This document shows positions 25,539-35,470 of a DNA stretch of 64,000 nucleotides, one piece after another. Both the position numbers and the translations under genes were made by a program. Position 1 is the first letter of the stretch. Every line of letters begins with the position of its first letter. Source of the stretch: Lachnospiraceae bacterium Zagget3 (GTDB taxonomy: Bacteria; Bacillota_A; Clostridia; Lachnospirales; Lachnospiraceae); contig MSHE01000015.1 of the NCBI GenBank assembly GCA_001941025.1, positions 73,040 to 137,039 of the forward strand, given 5' to 3'. The notes beneath the pieces were generated by a model. It saw only the letters and a list, made by a program, of their open reading frames with translations. It had not been told where the DNA came from and did no database searches.

Positions 25539-25572
25539 GAAGCGCGGCGCATCTCGGGCCGACGCAAACAGG

Positions 25573-25607
25573 CATAGCATTTTTTACTGTTCTGTGCTAT
25601 GATTTTT
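25573..25607 (+). terminator. Possible terminator after the alcohol dehydrogenase gene
   Basis: CATAGCA at 25573-25579 can pair with TGCTATG at 25595-25601 around a 15-base loop, followed by ATTTTT. The stem is short, so this is a weak call. Confidence 0.4.
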
Positions 25608-25622
25608 ACAACTGAATAAGCA

Positions 25623-25799
25623 AACAGCAGGTGTCGGATCGGACCATGCATCTCGTCCGGATCCGGTGAAAAGGGAAACAGGTGCGAATCCTGTACGAAC
25701 TCGTCACTGTGATAAAGGAGTATCCGCCAACAGGCCACTGGGCAACCGGGAAGGCGGCGCGATATGAGGATCTTTCAGTCAGGAGACCTGCCCGCTGTT
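25623..25799 (+). ncRNA. Cobalamin (B12) riboswitch
   Basis: The main conserved blocks of the AdoCbl-class aptamer are present in order: the outer stem AACAG-CAGGT paired with ACCTG-CCCG-CTGTT at the ends, AAAAGGGAA, GGTGCGAATCC, the B12-box region with GCCACTGGGCAACCGGGAAGG, and the 3' block CAGTCAGGAGACCTGCC at 25776-25792. It lies upstream of a BtuFCD-type importer and is followed by a strong terminator, so B12 should switch off transcription of the importer. Confidence 0.95.
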
Positions 25800-25803
25800 G
25801 TAC

Positions 25804-25820
25804 GGGAACTTCGGTTCCGG
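25804..25820 (+). other. UUCG-capped hairpin between riboswitch and terminator
   Basis: GGAAC at 25805-25809 and GTTCC at 25814-25818 enclose a TTCG tetraloop, a very stable RNA hairpin. It lies between the aptamer and the terminator and may take part in the expression platform. Confidence 0.45.
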
Positions 25821-25856
25821 GCCACGAGTAACTGGTTGTACGCTTTTTATTTATGG

Positions 25857-25885
25857 CTCATTTACTGTTTGTAAATGAGTTTTTT
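25857..25885 (+). terminator. Expression-platform terminator of the B12 riboswitch
   Basis: CTCATTTAC at 25857-25865 pairs perfectly with GTAAATGAG at 25871-25879 around TGTTT, followed by six T. It lies 57 bases after the aptamer and 105 bases before the btuF start, so control is by transcription attenuation. The stretch 25886-25990 before the start shows only the ribosome site AAAGGAGGAAC. Confidence 0.9.
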
Positions 25886-25990
25886 ATTCCATGCGTTCCT
25901 TTTCTCACCGCGCCGGGCCGGGGTTTCCGCGGAAACCGACAAGGGAAAACAGATGGCGGAACAGCCATCGGAAAAGGAGGAACAAAAAAC

Positions 25991-27034
25991 ATGAGAAAAA
26001 GAGTGGTAAGCGGATGGGTTGCGGCAGTTCTGGCGGCAGCGCTGCTGGCCGGCTGCGGGAACAACGAAACAACGCAGGAGACGGAGGAGACTACCGAGGC
26101 AGAGGGCACAGAGGAGAGCAGCGGGGTCGTGGACACCGAGGCAACGGTGGAGGAGGAAGAAGCCGCCGGAGAAGCGGCAGAGGAGGCCGCGGAGCAGACC
26201 GTCTCTTCGGGCGAGACCGAATATCCCATCACCATCACGGACTCCTACGGTGAGACCATCACGATCGAGAGCGAGCCGGAAAAAGTGATCTCCGTGGCGC
26301 CGAACCTGACCGAGATGATGTTCAAGCTGGACGCCGGCGACAAACTGGTCGGCCGGAGCGAGTACTGTGACTACCCGGACGAAGCGCTCGAGGTCGAGTC
26401 CGTCGGTTCCATGTATTATCCGGACATCGAGGCGATCGTTGCGCTCGAGCCGGACCTCGTGATCGTATCCACTCACTTTGATGACGAGAGTACAGAGAAA
26501 CTCGAGGAATTGAACATCCCGATCATCACACTCTATGAAGAATATGATTATTACGGGGCCTACGATATGATCGCCATGCTGGGCGAGATCGTAAACCGAA
26601 ATGAAGAGGCGGCGGCCACCATAGAAGAGATGCAGGAGACCGTCGATGAAGTGGAACAGACCGTGGAAGGACAGGAAGAACCGACCGTCTACTATGTGAC
26701 CGGGTACGGGGAATACGGCGACTTCACCTGCGGCGGAGACACGTTTACCGGGCAGATCCTCACACTGGCGGGCGCGGACAACATCGCGCAGGATGTCTCC
26801 GGATGGAGCATCACGACCGAGGAGATTATCGAGGCGGATCCGGAGATCATCATCCTCCCGGAGTATATGAAGGACGATTTCATGGCGACGAGCCCTTACA
26901 GCGAACTGACCGCGGTGAAAGAGGGACACGTCTATACGATCGACAACAATCTGCTGGAGCGGCAGGGCTACCGCAACGCGGAGGGAGTGCGCGCGGTCGC
27001 GGAGATCTGTTATCCGGAGCTCTTTGAGCGATAA
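25991..27034 (+). CDS. btuF: Cobalamin-type ABC transporter substrate-binding lipoprotein
   Basis: A 347-residue lipoprotein of the helical-backbone metal-receptor family (BtuF/FhuD/FepB type), which captures cobalamin or iron chelates outside the membrane. The ATG at 25991 follows AAAGGAGGAAC; the same frame is open further upstream only because it reads through the riboswitch terminator. The signal peptide ends in the lipobox LLAGC with lipidated Cys22. An acidic Glu/Thr/Ala linker (about 25-70) then tethers the domain. The binding domain starts at YPITITDSYGETITIESEP and contains VISVAPNLTEMMFKL and a helical backbone around residues 200-225. The B12 riboswitch upstream points to cobalamin or a corrinoid as ligand and not a siderophore. 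The permease and ATPase genes follow. Confidence 0.88.
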   Translation: MRKRVVSGWVAAVLAAALLAGCGNNETTQETEETTEAEGTEESSGVVDTEATVEEEEAAGEAAEEAAEQTVSSGETEYPITITDSYGETITIESEPEKVISVAPNLTEMMFKLDAGDKLVGRSEYCDYPDEALEVESVGSMYYPDIEAIVALEPDLVIVSTHFDDESTEKLEELNIPIITLYEEYDYYGAYDMIAMLGEIVNRNEEAAATIEEMQETVDEVEQTVEGQEEPTVYYVTGYGEYGDFTCGGDTFTGQILTLAGADNIAQDVSGWSITTEEIIEADPEIIILPEYMKDDFMATSPYSELTAVKEGHVYTIDNNLLERQGYRNAEGVRAVAEICYPELFER

Positions 27035-27084
27035 GCGGCGCGAGTGCGGATCCGGGCAGAGGCCACTCGCCGCTTTACAAGATT

Positions 27085-28167
27085 ATGAAAAATCGGCAAA
27101 GGAATAAAAACAAAAGAAGCCATGGGGCCTCCCTCTGGGTGATCATCCTTTTGATCCTGATCCTCGTGGGGGTCTCCATTGTGGCAATGTCCGTCGGCTC
27201 GGCAGACATCACCGTCGGAGACAGCTTTCGGATCGTCCTCGGCAACCTGCCGGGCTTCCGGAACGTGATCGACGTGTCGCAGTTTGCGGGGCCGGACTGG
27301 ACCGTCATGTGGAGCGTACGGCTGCCGCGGATCTTTGTGGCGCTTTTGGTCGGGGGCATCCTGTCCATCGTCGGCGCCGCCTTTCAGAGCATTTTTCGGA
27401 ATCCTCTGGCAGACCCGCATATCCTGGGCATCTCCTCCGGCGCGGCGCTCGGCGCGACGATCGCGATGCTGGTGCCTGCGCTCTCCAGTATCGCCATTCC
27501 GTTTTTGGGGCTGGGGAGCACCGGTGTGTTCGCCTTCGGCGGCGCGCTGCTCACGGTCTTTATCGTCTATCAGGTGGCACGGATCGGCGGCGGGCGGCAA
27601 TCGACACTGAGCGTCCTTCTGACCGGCGTGGCCATCAGCACGCTGTTTTCTTCCATCATTTCGCTGCTGATGACCTTCAACCATGACCAGATCGGCAAGG
27701 TGTATATGTGGACGATGGGGAGCTTCAACTCCGCCAGCTGGTCGCGGGCGCGGTTTGTCCTGTTCTTTGCCGTTGCGGGTCTGATCATCCTTTGGGTCTT
27801 CGCGCAGAAGCTCAACATCATGCTCATGGGCGAGGAGGACGCGGAGTGCCTCGGCATCAACACAAGGCGCCTGCGCAACGGGATCATCGTCCTTTGCTCC
27901 ATTCTGGTCGCCGGGGCGGTTTCCGTCAGCGGCATTATCGGATTTGTGGGTCTTATGATCCCGCACTGTGTCCGGATGGTCTGTGGGGAAGATCTGCGCA
28001 AGATCATACCGTACGGATTCTTTTTGGGCGCCTCGTTTTTGGTGGTCTGTGACACTTTGGCGAGGACGATTGCGGCGCCGACCGAGATCCCGGTCGGCAT
28101 CATTACGGCCATCTGCGGCGCGCCGTATTTTATTTATCTTGTCTGGAGACAGTTTCGGCGAGTATAA
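27085..28167 (+). CDS. btuC: Cobalamin-type ABC transporter permease (FecCD/BtuC family)
   Basis: A 360-residue inner-membrane permease of the FecCD family. A basic N-terminal tail precedes about nine to ten membrane segments. Family signatures include RLPRIFVALLVGGILSIVGAAFQ, NPLADPHILGISSGA, and GFVGLMIPHCVRM near the ATPase-coupling loop. It forms a dimeric channel that takes substrate from the binding lipoprotein into the cytoplasm. It begins 50 bases after btuF and 68 bases before the ATPase gene, so the three form one riboswitch-controlled operon. Confidence 0.92.
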   Translation: MKNRQRNKNKRSHGASLWVIILLILILVGVSIVAMSVGSADITVGDSFRIVLGNLPGFRNVIDVSQFAGPDWTVMWSVRLPRIFVALLVGGILSIVGAAFQSIFRNPLADPHILGISSGAALGATIAMLVPALSSIAIPFLGLGSTGVFAFGGALLTVFIVYQVARIGGGRQSTLSVLLTGVAISTLFSSIISLLMTFNHDQIGKVYMWTMGSFNSASWSRARFVLFFAVAGLIILWVFAQKLNIMLMGEEDAECLGINTRRLRNGIIVLCSILVAGAVSVSGIIGFVGLMIPHCVRMVCGEDLRKIIPYGFFLGASFLVVCDTLARTIAAPTEIPVGIITAICGAPYFIYLVWRQFRRV

Positions 28168-28235
28168 TGGTTGCAGGCAGATGATGGTACCGCGCGGCGC
28201 GGGAGAACGCGCAGACAAAAAGAGAGGGAAGAGCG

Positions 28236-29039
28236 ATGCAGGAATCCTGTATTGAGGTGGATCGGCTCCTATGGACGCCGGATCCCAAAAAAGAGCCCAT
28301 TTTAAAAGACATTTCCGTCGAATTCCGGCAGGGAGAATTTTACGGCATCTTAGGCCCGAACGGCGCCGGCAAGACGTCGCTGGTCCGCCATGTTCTGGCG
28401 CTGCTCCCGCACACGGCCGGGACGGTTCGGCTGGACGGAAAAGAGACGGAGCGGCTGGGCCGGAAAGAACTCGCGACGGAGATCTCCTTCCTGCCGCAGA
28501 GCTTTCCCGCCGAGGTGAACTTTACGGTATACGAAGTGGTGGAAATGGGGCGGGAGCCTTACCGCAAGCCGTTTACGGCGCTGACGGAACAGGACCGGGA
28601 ACAGATCGAGCTGGCGTTAAACGTGACAAACTGCAAGAGGTTGGAGGACAAATCGTTCTATCTCTTAAGCGGCGGAGAACGGCAGCGTGTCATGATCGCG
28701 CGGACCGTCGCGCAGGATACGCCGTGGATCGTGCTGGACGAACCGGTATCCAGTCTGGATATCAAGCATCAGTCCGAATTTATGCAGATGATGCAGGGCT
28801 TAAACCGCGAGCAGGGACGCACCGTCATCACGATCATGCATGATCTCAATCTGGCCGCGGACTACTGCACCCGGCTCATTCTGATGAAAGAGGGCGAGAT
28901 CATTACCTCCGGCCCGGTCGAGGAGGTTCTGACCCCCGAAAATCTAAAAGCCACGTTTGATGTGGAGTTTCGCTTTCTGCCCGTGCCGGAGCGGAAGTTT
29001 CCCTATGTCTTTCCGGAGGTCGCGAAGCCCATTTCGTAA
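28236..29039 (+). CDS. btuD: Cobalamin-type ABC transporter ATPase
   Basis: A 267-residue ABC ATPase of the iron-chelate/B12 (FecE/BtuD) group that powers the preceding permease. Walker A is GPNGAGKTS (about residues 43-51), the Q-loop is FLPQS, the signature is LLSGGERQRVMIAR, and Walker B is WIVLDEPVSSLDI, followed by the switch His in TIMHDLN. The C-terminal extension (EVLTPENLKATFDVEFRFL) is typical of this group. The ATG follows AGAGGGAAGAGCG. It is the last gene of the B12 operon. Confidence 0.92.
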   Translation: MQESCIEVDRLLWTPDPKKEPILKDISVEFRQGEFYGILGPNGAGKTSLVRHVLALLPHTAGTVRLDGKETERLGRKELATEISFLPQSFPAEVNFTVYEVVEMGREPYRKPFTALTEQDREQIELALNVTNCKRLEDKSFYLLSGGERQRVMIARTVAQDTPWIVLDEPVSSLDIKHQSEFMQMMQGLNREQGRTVITIMHDLNLAADYCTRLILMKEGEIITSGPVEEVLTPENLKATFDVEFRFLPVPERKFPYVFPEVAKPIS

Positions 29040-29052
29040 AAATCGCGTTTTC

Positions 29053-29081
29053 TTGCAATTCCCACCCCCGTGTGTTATAAT
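29053..29081 (+). promoter_or_regulatory. Promoter of tig
   Basis: TTGCAA at 29053-29058 and TATAAT at 29076-29081, spaced exactly 17 bases. It begins 13 bases after the btuD stop. The leader is about 105 bases long and contains a short GCGAAG/CTTCGC hairpin. Confidence 0.75.
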
Positions 29082-29192
29082 CCTTAATTGACCGCAAACG
29101 GGAGAACTATGCCCTTTTTGCGAAGAAAGCGGCTTCGCCGAATGAACGAAAGAGGACGCTGCCGCGTAAGCCCAGGGAGGATTTTTTTGGAG

Positions 29193-30542
29193 ATGAGTGT
29201 ACAAGTCGAAAACATGGATGAAAAAAATATGATCCGCTTGACAATAGAGGTTCCGGAGACAGAGTTTGAGAGTGCTTTACAGGAGGCCTATCAAAAGCAG
29301 AAGAATGAATTTTCCATTCCGGGTTTTCGAAAAGGAAAAGTGCCGAGAAATATCTTTGAGAAGATGTACGGGCCGGGTGTTTTCTATGAGGAGGCAGCCA
29401 ACAACCTCATTCCGGAGGCTTACAACGAAGCGATGAAAGAGTGTGACGAGAACATCGTATCCCGTCCGGTTGTCGACATCGTTCAGATTGAAAAAGGAAA
29501 GCCGTTTATCTTTACCGCGGAGGTCGCGGTCCGTCCGGAGGTACAGCTCGGGGAATATAAAGGCGTGGAAGTAACGCAGATCGACACCGAGCCCACGGAG
29601 GAAGAGATCACGGCGGAGATCGACAAAGAGCGGGAAAACAACGCGCGGATCCTTGCCGTCGAAGGGCGCGCGATTGAAGACGGCGACACCGCGGTCATCG
29701 ACTTTGAGGGATTCATCGACGACGAAGCGTTTGAAGGCGGCAAGGGCGAGAACTACTCACTGGAGATTGGCTCCGGCAGCTTTATCCCGGGCTTTGAGGA
29801 GCAGTTGATCGGAAAGAATGTCGGCGATGAGCTTGCGGTGAACGTCACCTTTCCGGAGGATTACCACGAGGCGGATCTGGCCGGTCAGGACGCGGTCTTT
29901 CAGGTGACGATCCATGAGGTAAAGACAAAGGAGCTCCCGGATCTGGACGATGAGTTCGCGCAGGATGTCTCCGAGTTTGACACCGTGGAGGAATATAAGG
30001 ACAGCATACGCGGGAAAGTGAAAGAGAGAAAAGAAGACGACGCCCGGCGCACACAGCAGGAGGAAGCGCTCGACGAGATCGTGGCCGCTTCCGGGATCGA
30101 CATCCCCGAACCGATGCTGGAAACGCAGTGCGAAAACATGATCAACCGCATGGCACAGCAGCTGGCCGGTCAGGGGCTTTCCATGGAGCAGTATATGGAG
30201 TACACCGGCATGACCTACGATCAGATGAAAGAGGAGTTCCGGCCGGACGCGGAGCGTCAGATCAAGAGCGAGCTGGTCCTTGATGCCATCGCGGAGGCGG
30301 AGGCGATCGAGATCACCGAGGAGGATATTGAGGCGGAACTGGAAAAGATGGCCGAGATGTACCAGATGGATCTGGAACAGTTAAAGGGCTATATGGACGA
30401 GGAAGAAGAAGAAAATATGCGGCTTGACCTGGCGTCCCAGAGAGCATACGACTTGATCGGGGATACGATGAAACCGGTTGAGCGGGCCACTGAGGAGGCG
30501 GAACAGGAACAAGCGCCTGTAGAGGAAGAAGACACAGAATAA
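29193..30542 (+). CDS. tig: Trigger factor (ribosome-associated chaperone and peptidyl-prolyl isomerase)
   Basis: A 449-residue ATP-independent chaperone that binds near the ribosome exit tunnel and shields nascent chains. The N-terminal ribosome-binding domain carries the signature [17 protein letters not shown]. The middle FKBP-type isomerase domain (about 150-240) includes [20 protein letters not shown] and [15 protein letters not shown]. The rest is the helical C-terminal cradle, with an acidic Glu-rich tail. I chose the ATG at 29193 (MSVQVEN, as in relatives). A TTG two codons earlier, at 29187, sits better behind AGGGAGG and is possible. The upstream extension of the frame crosses the promoter leader and is not used. 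clpP follows after 23 bases. Confidence 0.95.
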   Translation: MSVQVENMDEKNMIRLTIEVPETEFESALQEAYQKQKNEFSIPGFRKGKVPRNIFEKMYGPGVFYEEAANNLIPEAYNEAMKECDENIVSRPVVDIVQIEKGKPFIFTAEVAVRPEVQLGEYKGVEVTQIDTEPTEEEITAEIDKERENNARILAVEGRAIEDGDTAVIDFEGFIDDEAFEGGKGENYSLEIGSGSFIPGFEEQLIGKNVGDELAVNVTFPEDYHEADLAGQDAVFQVTIHEVKTKELPDLDDEFAQDVSEFDTVEEYKDSIRGKVKERKEDDARRTQQEEALDEIVAASGIDIPEPMLETQCENMINRMAQQLAGQGLSMEQYMEYTGMTYDQMKEEFRPDAERQIKSELVLDAIAEAEAIEITEEDIEAELEKMAEMYQMDLEQLKGYMDEEEEENMRLDLASQRAYDLIGDTMKPVERATEEAEQEQAPVEEEDTE

Positions 30543-30565
30543 TACAGCGTATGAGGAGGATTACT

Positions 30566-31150
30566 ATGAGCTTAGTACCTTATGTAGTAGAACAAACCAG
30601 CATGGGAGAGCGCAGTTATGATATCTATTCCAGGCTGCTCAAGGACCGGATCATTTTCCTCGGGGAAGAGGTCAATGACGTGACGGCCAGCCTGACCGTG
30701 GCGCAGCTGTTGTTCCTGGAGTCTGAAGATCCCGGGAAAGACATTCAGCTCTACATTGACTCGCCGGGCGGCGTGATCACGTCCGGCATGGCCATCTACG
30801 ACACCATGCAGTATATTAAGTGCGATGTCTCCACGATCTGTATCGGCATGGCGGCCAGCATGGGCGCGTTCCTGTTGGCGGGCGGCACGAAAGGCAAGCG
30901 GTTCGCGCTTCCCAATTCGCAGATCATGATCCATCAGCCCTCCGGCGGCGCGCAGGGGCAGGCGACGGACATTCAGATCGCGGCGGAGAACATTTTAAAA
31001 GTGAAGAATCGCTTAAATGAGATTCTCGCGGAGAACACGGGGAAATCCCTCGAAGAGATCGCGGCCGACACGGAGCGGGACAATTTCATGTCCGCCGAAG
31101 AGGCAAAGGAATACGGCCTGATCGACGCGGTCATCGCAAACAGACAGTAA
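30566..31150 (+). CDS. clpP: ATP-dependent Clp protease proteolytic subunit
   Basis: A 194-residue serine protease that forms the double-heptameric chamber of the ClpXP and ClpAP/ClpCP machines. The catalytic triad is Ser98 (GMAASMGAF), His123 (MIHQPSGG) and Asp172 (ERDNF). The ATG at 30566 follows GAGGAGG; an ATG five codons earlier overlaps the ribosome site and is unlikely. The start [23 protein letters not shown] is standard for clostridial ClpP. It lies between tig and clpX, the usual Firmicute order. Confidence 0.98.
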   Translation: MSLVPYVVEQTSMGERSYDIYSRLLKDRIIFLGEEVNDVTASLTVAQLLFLESEDPGKDIQLYIDSPGGVITSGMAIYDTMQYIKCDVSTICIGMAASMGAFLLAGGTKGKRFALPNSQIMIHQPSGGAQGQATDIQIAAENILKVKNRLNEILAENTGKSLEEIAADTERDNFMSAEEAKEYGLIDAVIANRQ

Positions 31151-31189
31151 CCGTCAGAAAGACACAACGAATATTTTTTAGGAGGAATT

Positions 31190-32443
31190 ATGGCAGGAAG
31201 AATGAATCCGGATGAAATCCGCTGCTCCTTTTGCGGAAAGACACAGGATCAGGTAGGCAAGCTGATCGCCGGCCCGAACGGAGCTTTTATCTGTGACGAA
31301 TGTATCGAAATCTGCAATGAGATCCTGGATGAGGAGATCCTCGATGTAGAGGGAAGAACTTCGGCTGCTTCCGATCTGGAGATCAATCTGCTCACACCGG
31401 AGGAGATCAACGCGTTTTTAGACGAGTATGTGATCGGGCAGGATGAGGCCAAGAAAGTCCTCTCCGTCGCGGTTTATAATCATTACAAGAGGATCCTGGC
31501 GGAGCCGGCCGAGGATGTCGAGCTGCAAAAGAGCAACGTGTTGATGCTCGGGCCCACCGGATCCGGAAAGACGCTGCTGGCCCAGACGCTGGCGCGGATC
31601 CTGAATGTCCCGTTCGCCATCGCGGACGCGACGACGCTCACCGAGGCCGGCTATGTGGGCGAGGACGTCGAAAACATCCTCTTAAAGATCATCCAGGCGG
31701 CGGACTATGATGTGGAAAAAGCCCAGTACGGCATCATCTACATCGACGAGATCGACAAGATCACACGGAAGTCCGAGAACGTATCCATCACGCGGGATGT
31801 CTCCGGAGAGGGCGTGCAGCAGGCGCTCTTAAAGATCCTCGAGGGGACCGTGGCTTCGGTGCCGCCGCAGGGCGGGCGGAAGCATCCGCAGCAGGAGCTC
31901 ATCACGATCGACACGACGAACATCCTGTTTATCTGCGGCGGCGCGTTCGAGGGCATCGATCGGATCATCGAGTCCAGACTGGATCGCGGGACGATCGGAT
32001 TCAATTCCGAGCTCACGATGAAGGGGGACAAGAAGATCAACGAGATCCTGCGGGAAACCTTGCCGCAGGACCTGGTAAAATACGGGATGATCCCCGAGTT
32101 TGTCGGCCGTGTGCCGGTGGTGGTCACATTAAACGCGCTGGAAAAAGAAGATTTGGTCCGGATCTTAAAGGAACCGAAAAACTCGCTGGTCAAGCAGTAT
32201 CAGAGGCTGTTTGAGTTGGACGGCGTAGAGCTTACGTTCCGGACGGACGCCATCGATGCCATCGCGGATATGGCGCTGGGCAGAAAGACCGGCGCGCGGG
32301 GATTGCGCACGATCATGGAGAGCGTAATGATGGACCTGATGTACCGGATCCCGTCGGATGAAACCATTGTGAAATGTACCATTACGAAAAAAATGGTAGA
32401 GGGAAGCGGCGAGGCATTGCTGGAATATAAGGAAGCGGTTTAA
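31190..32443 (+). CDS. clpX: ATP-dependent Clp protease ATPase subunit
   Basis: A 417-residue AAA+ unfoldase that feeds tagged and regulatory proteins into ClpP. The N-terminal zinc-binding domain has CSFCGK and CDECIEIC. The AAA+ core has Walker A GPTGSGKT, Walker B IIYIDEID, and pore and ClpP-docking loops (GYVGEDVE and LVKQYQRLF regions). Length and order after clpP are normal. The ATG follows TAGGAGGAATT. A terminator-like hairpin separates it from lon. Confidence 0.98.
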   Translation: MAGRMNPDEIRCSFCGKTQDQVGKLIAGPNGAFICDECIEICNEILDEEILDVEGRTSAASDLEINLLTPEEINAFLDEYVIGQDEAKKVLSVAVYNHYKRILAEPAEDVELQKSNVLMLGPTGSGKTLLAQTLARILNVPFAIADATTLTEAGYVGEDVENILLKIIQAADYDVEKAQYGIIYIDEIDKITRKSENVSITRDVSGEGVQQALLKILEGTVASVPPQGGRKHPQQELITIDTTNILFICGGAFEGIDRIIESRLDRGTIGFNSELTMKGDKKINEILRETLPQDLVKYGMIPEFVGRVPVVVTLNALEKEDLVRILKEPKNSLVKQYQRLFELDGVELTFRTDAIDAIADMALGRKTGARGLRTIMESVMMDLMYRIPSDETIVKCTITKKMVEGSGEALLEYKEAV

Positions 32444-32451
32444 GCCATTGT

Positions 32452-32482
32452 GGGCGGTGCCAAAACGGCACCGCCCTTCTTA
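32452..32482 (+). terminator. Terminator-like hairpin between clpX and lon
   Basis: GGGCGGTGCC at 32452-32461 pairs perfectly with GGCACCGCCC at 32467-32476 around AAAAC, followed by TTCTT. The T-run is imperfect, so partial readthrough into lon is likely. Confidence 0.7.
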
Positions 32483-32500
32483 GCTGAGAAAGGAATGGAC

Positions 32501-34813
32501 ATGAACGAATTACTTCAGGAAATGCAAACGGTCATTCTGCGGGGAATCTGCATTCTTCCGGGAACGTTGTCGCATTTTGACATCACGAAGCCGGCGGAGA
32601 TCCAGTCCGCTGAGGCGGCCGCGGAACACGGGGGAAGGATCTTTCTTGTGACGCAGAAAAATGTGCAGGTAGAGCATCCGCAGGAGGGTGATCTGTACCG
32701 GGTCGGCCTCGTCGCGAACATCCGGCAGTTGATCAAACTGCCGAAAGGATCCCTTCGCGTGGTCGTGGAAGGACAGCGACGGGCGGAGCTCGCCTATTTT
32801 GTGGAGAGCACGACCGGACTTCGCGCGCAGGTCGTCCTGTTTGCCAATGAGAACGAGGCCGATTCGGAGGACACGGAGGAGGCCATGCTGCGGAGTTTAA
32901 AGGAGGCATTGGGCGGTTATGTCAAGGTGAATCCGCAGGTCGGCAAAGCGCTGGAAAAGCAGCCGAAGGGCATGGACCAGTTATCCTCCTTCACGGACAT
33001 CGTCGGCAATTGCCTGCCAATCCCCTATCAAAAAAAGCAGGAGCTGTTGGAGGCGGTATCCCTGGAGGATCGTTTCACGGCGCTGATGACCATCCTGGAG
33101 CAGGAGACGGATATCACGCAGATCAAAAATGAGATCCAACAAAAGACGAAGGCCCGGATCGACAAAAACCAGAGGGAGTATGTCTTGCGGGAACAGATGA
33201 AAGTGATCCGCGAGGAACTCGGCGAAGACGACACGGAATCGGAAGTGGATCAGTTTATGAAGGAAGTGGAAGAGCTCGATGCCGACGAGTCGGTGAAGGA
33301 GCGCCTGAAAAAGGAGATCAGCCGGTATCGTTCCTTTTCCTCCAACATGGCGGAGAGCAGCGTAGTGCGCTCGTGGATCGAGACGATGCTGGAACTCCCC
33401 TGGAACAAGAGATCGGAGGACAGCAAAGACCTCGCCCGCGCGAAAGAGATTCTGGAGGAGGACCACTACGGGCTGGAGGAAGTCAAGGAGCGGGTGCTGG
33501 AGTTCCTTGCGGTCCGGCAGCTGACGGAAGCCGGTGAGAGTCCGATCCTTTGTCTCGTGGGACCGCCCGGAACGGGCAAGACGAGTATCGCGCAGTCCGT
33601 GGCCCGCGCCCTCGGAAAACAGTATGTGCGCACCAGTCTGGGCGGCGTCCGGGACGAGGCGGAGATTCGCGGACACAGGCGCACCTATGTCGGTGCCATG
33701 CCGGGGCGGATCGTCGCCGGATTAAAGACCGCCGGCGTCAAAAACCCGCTGATGCTCATGGACGAGATCGACAAGATGAGCAGTGACTATAAGGGGGATA
33801 CGGCCTCCGCGATGCTGGAGGTGCTCGACGCGGAACAGAACAACCGCTTCAATGACCACTATGTGGATATGCCGGTCGACCTGTCCGAAGTGCTCTTTAT
33901 CGCGACGGCCAACGACATGCAGACGATCCCGCGGCCTTTGCTCGACCGGATGGAAGTGATCGAGGTCGGCAGCTATACCGCCAATGAAAAGCTGCACATC
34001 GCGAAGGAGCATCTCGTCGAAAAACAGAGAAAGGCCAACGGCCTTACCTCGGAGCAGATCACGTTCACGGACGAGGCGATAAACGGCATCATCGAGAGCT
34101 ACACCCGGGAGGCCGGCGTGCGCAATCTGGAACGCCGGATCGGGCAGATCTGCCGCAAGGGCGCGCGCGAGATCTATGAGGGAAACGTCAAAGCGCTGAC
34201 CGTGGACCGGGGAGACCTGGAAGAATATCTCGGAAAAGAGCGGTTCCGCCCGGATGAGAAGAATGAGGAGGACGAGATCGGCATCGCCCGCGGGCTGGCC
34301 TGGACCAGCTTCGGCGGGACGACACTGCAGATCGAGGTCAACATCATGCCCGGAAAAGGCGACTTCAAACTGACCGGACAGCTCGGCGATGTGATGAAGG
34401 AGTCCGCTGAAGCCGGGATCAGTTACATCCGGTCCGTCAGCGCGGACTATGGGGTCGACAGTTCCTTCTTTACCGAATACGATATTCATATCCACATCCC
34501 GGAGGGAGGCGTGCCGAAGGACGGCCCGTCCGCCGGGATCACGATGGCGACGGCGATGCTGTCGGCCATCACGGGGCGCAGGATCCGCGCGGATGTCGCC
34601 ATGACCGGCGAGATCACGCTCCGCGGGAGAGTGCTGCCGGTCGGGGGCTTAAAAGAAAAGCTCCTGGCCGCGAAGACAGCGGGCATCTCGACCGTATGCG
34701 TGCCGGAGAAGAACCACGCGGATATAGAAGAGATCAGCGAAGAGATCACCGAAGGAATGGAGATCGTGTTTGTGAGCTCCATGGAAGAAGTGCTGAAAGT
34801 GGCATTGGTGTAG
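32501..34813 (+). CDS. lon: ATP-dependent protease Lon (LonA type)
   Basis: A hexameric AAA+ serine protease of 770 residues that degrades misfolded and regulatory proteins in the cytoplasm. The N-terminal substrate-binding domain is at about 1-290, with a long coiled stretch (KARIDKNQREYVLREQMKVIREELG). The AAA+ core has Walker A GPPGTGKTS and Walker B LMLMDEIDKM, and the C-terminal protease domain has catalytic Ser677 in KDGPSAGIT with a Lys in the following GGLKEK helix. The ATG at 32501 lies 6 bases after AGAAAGGA; one at 32495 is too close to that site. The earlier frame reads through the hairpin. engB follows after 12 bases. Confidence 0.97.
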   Translation: MNELLQEMQTVILRGICILPGTLSHFDITKPAEIQSAEAAAEHGGRIFLVTQKNVQVEHPQEGDLYRVGLVANIRQLIKLPKGSLRVVVEGQRRAELAYFVESTTGLRAQVVLFANENEADSEDTEEAMLRSLKEALGGYVKVNPQVGKALEKQPKGMDQLSSFTDIVGNCLPIPYQKKQELLEAVSLEDRFTALMTILEQETDITQIKNEIQQKTKARIDKNQREYVLREQMKVIREELGEDDTESEVDQFMKEVEELDADESVKERLKKEISRYRSFSSNMAESSVVRSWIETMLELPWNKRSEDSKDLARAKEILEEDHYGLEEVKERVLEFLAVRQLTEAGESPILCLVGPPGTGKTSIAQSVARALGKQYVRTSLGGVRDEAEIRGHRRTYVGAMPGRIVAGLKTAGVKNPLMLMDEIDKMSSDYKGDTASAMLEVLDAEQNNRFNDHYVDMPVDLSEVLFIATANDMQTIPRPLLDRMEVIEVGSYTANEKLHIAKEHLVEKQRKANGLTSEQITFTDEAINGIIESYTREAGVRNLERRIGQICRKGAREIYEGNVKALTVDRGDLEEYLGKERFRPDEKNEEDEIGIARGLAWTSFGGTTLQIEVNIMPGKGDFKLTGQLGDVMKESAEAGISYIRSVSADYGVDSSFFTEYDIHIHIPEGGVPKDGPSAGITMATAMLSAITGRRIRADVAMTGEITLRGRVLPVGGLKEKLLAAKTAGISTVCVPEKNHADIEEISEEITEGMEIVFVSSMEEVLKVALV

Positions 34814-34825
34814 GGATGTGAAAAA

Positions 34826-35470
34826 ATGGTAGTTAAAAAGGTGGAGCTCGAAACCGTGTGCGGATACAAGAGTAAGCTGCCCGAGAACACGCACCCCGAG
34901 ATCGCGTTCGCGGGCAAATCGAACGTGGGAAAATCATCGCTCATCAACACGTTGGTGAACCGAAACGCGCTGGCGCGGACATCGAGTCAGCCCGGAAAGA
35001 CGCAGACGATCAATTTTTATAACATCAATGACGCGTTGTATCTGACGGATCTGCCGGGATACGGCTTCGCGAAGGTCCCGGAGAAAGAGAAGCAACGGTG
35101 GGGCGAGATGATCGAGCGGTATTTAAACACTTCGAAGCAGCTGCGTGCCGTATTCCTGCTCATCGACATCCGGCATGACCCCTCGGCCAATGACCGGCAG
35201 ATGTATGAGTGGATGGTATATCAGGGATTTCACCCGATCCTCATCGCGACGAAGGCGGACAAGATCAAGAGAAGCCAGCTGCAAAAGCAGCAAAAGGCCA
35301 TTCGCGACGGCTTGCACGTGGAGCCGGACACGATCCTGATCCCGTTTTCCGCCGTGACAAAGCAGGGCCGGGAGGAAATCTGGACATTGATGGAAAAAAT
35401 CTGCATGGATGCGTCGGAGGCGGCAGACATCTCCGGCGGACAGGGGAAGGAAAAAAACCGTGAAGAATAA
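34826..35470 (+). CDS. engB: Ribosome biogenesis GTP-binding protein
   Basis: A 214-residue GTPase (EngB/YihA/YsxC) needed for late assembly of the large ribosomal subunit. G1 is AGKSNVGKSSLI, G3 DLPGYG, and G4 ATKADKI, with the switch region SSQPGKTQTINFY. It directly follows lon, as in many Firmicutes. Its 3' end overlaps by 11 bases the GTG start of the metal-binding protein gene, so the protease/ribosome block and the metal transporter are physically joined. Confidence 0.97.
   Translation: MVVKKVELETVCGYKSKLPENTHPEIAFAGKSNVGKSSLINTLVNRNALARTSSQPGKTQTINFYNINDALYLTDLPGYGFAKVPEKEKQRWGEMIERYLNTSKQLRAVFLLIDIRHDPSANDRQMYEWMVYQGFHPILIATKADKIKRSQLQKQQKAIRDGLHVEPDTILIPFSAVTKQGREEIWTLMEKICMDASEAADISGGQGKEKNREE

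Noticed and set aside
25853..25990. Upstream extension of the btuF frame
   Set aside because: It reads through the riboswitch terminator and lacks a ribosome site. The ATG at 25991 gives a proper lipoprotein signal.
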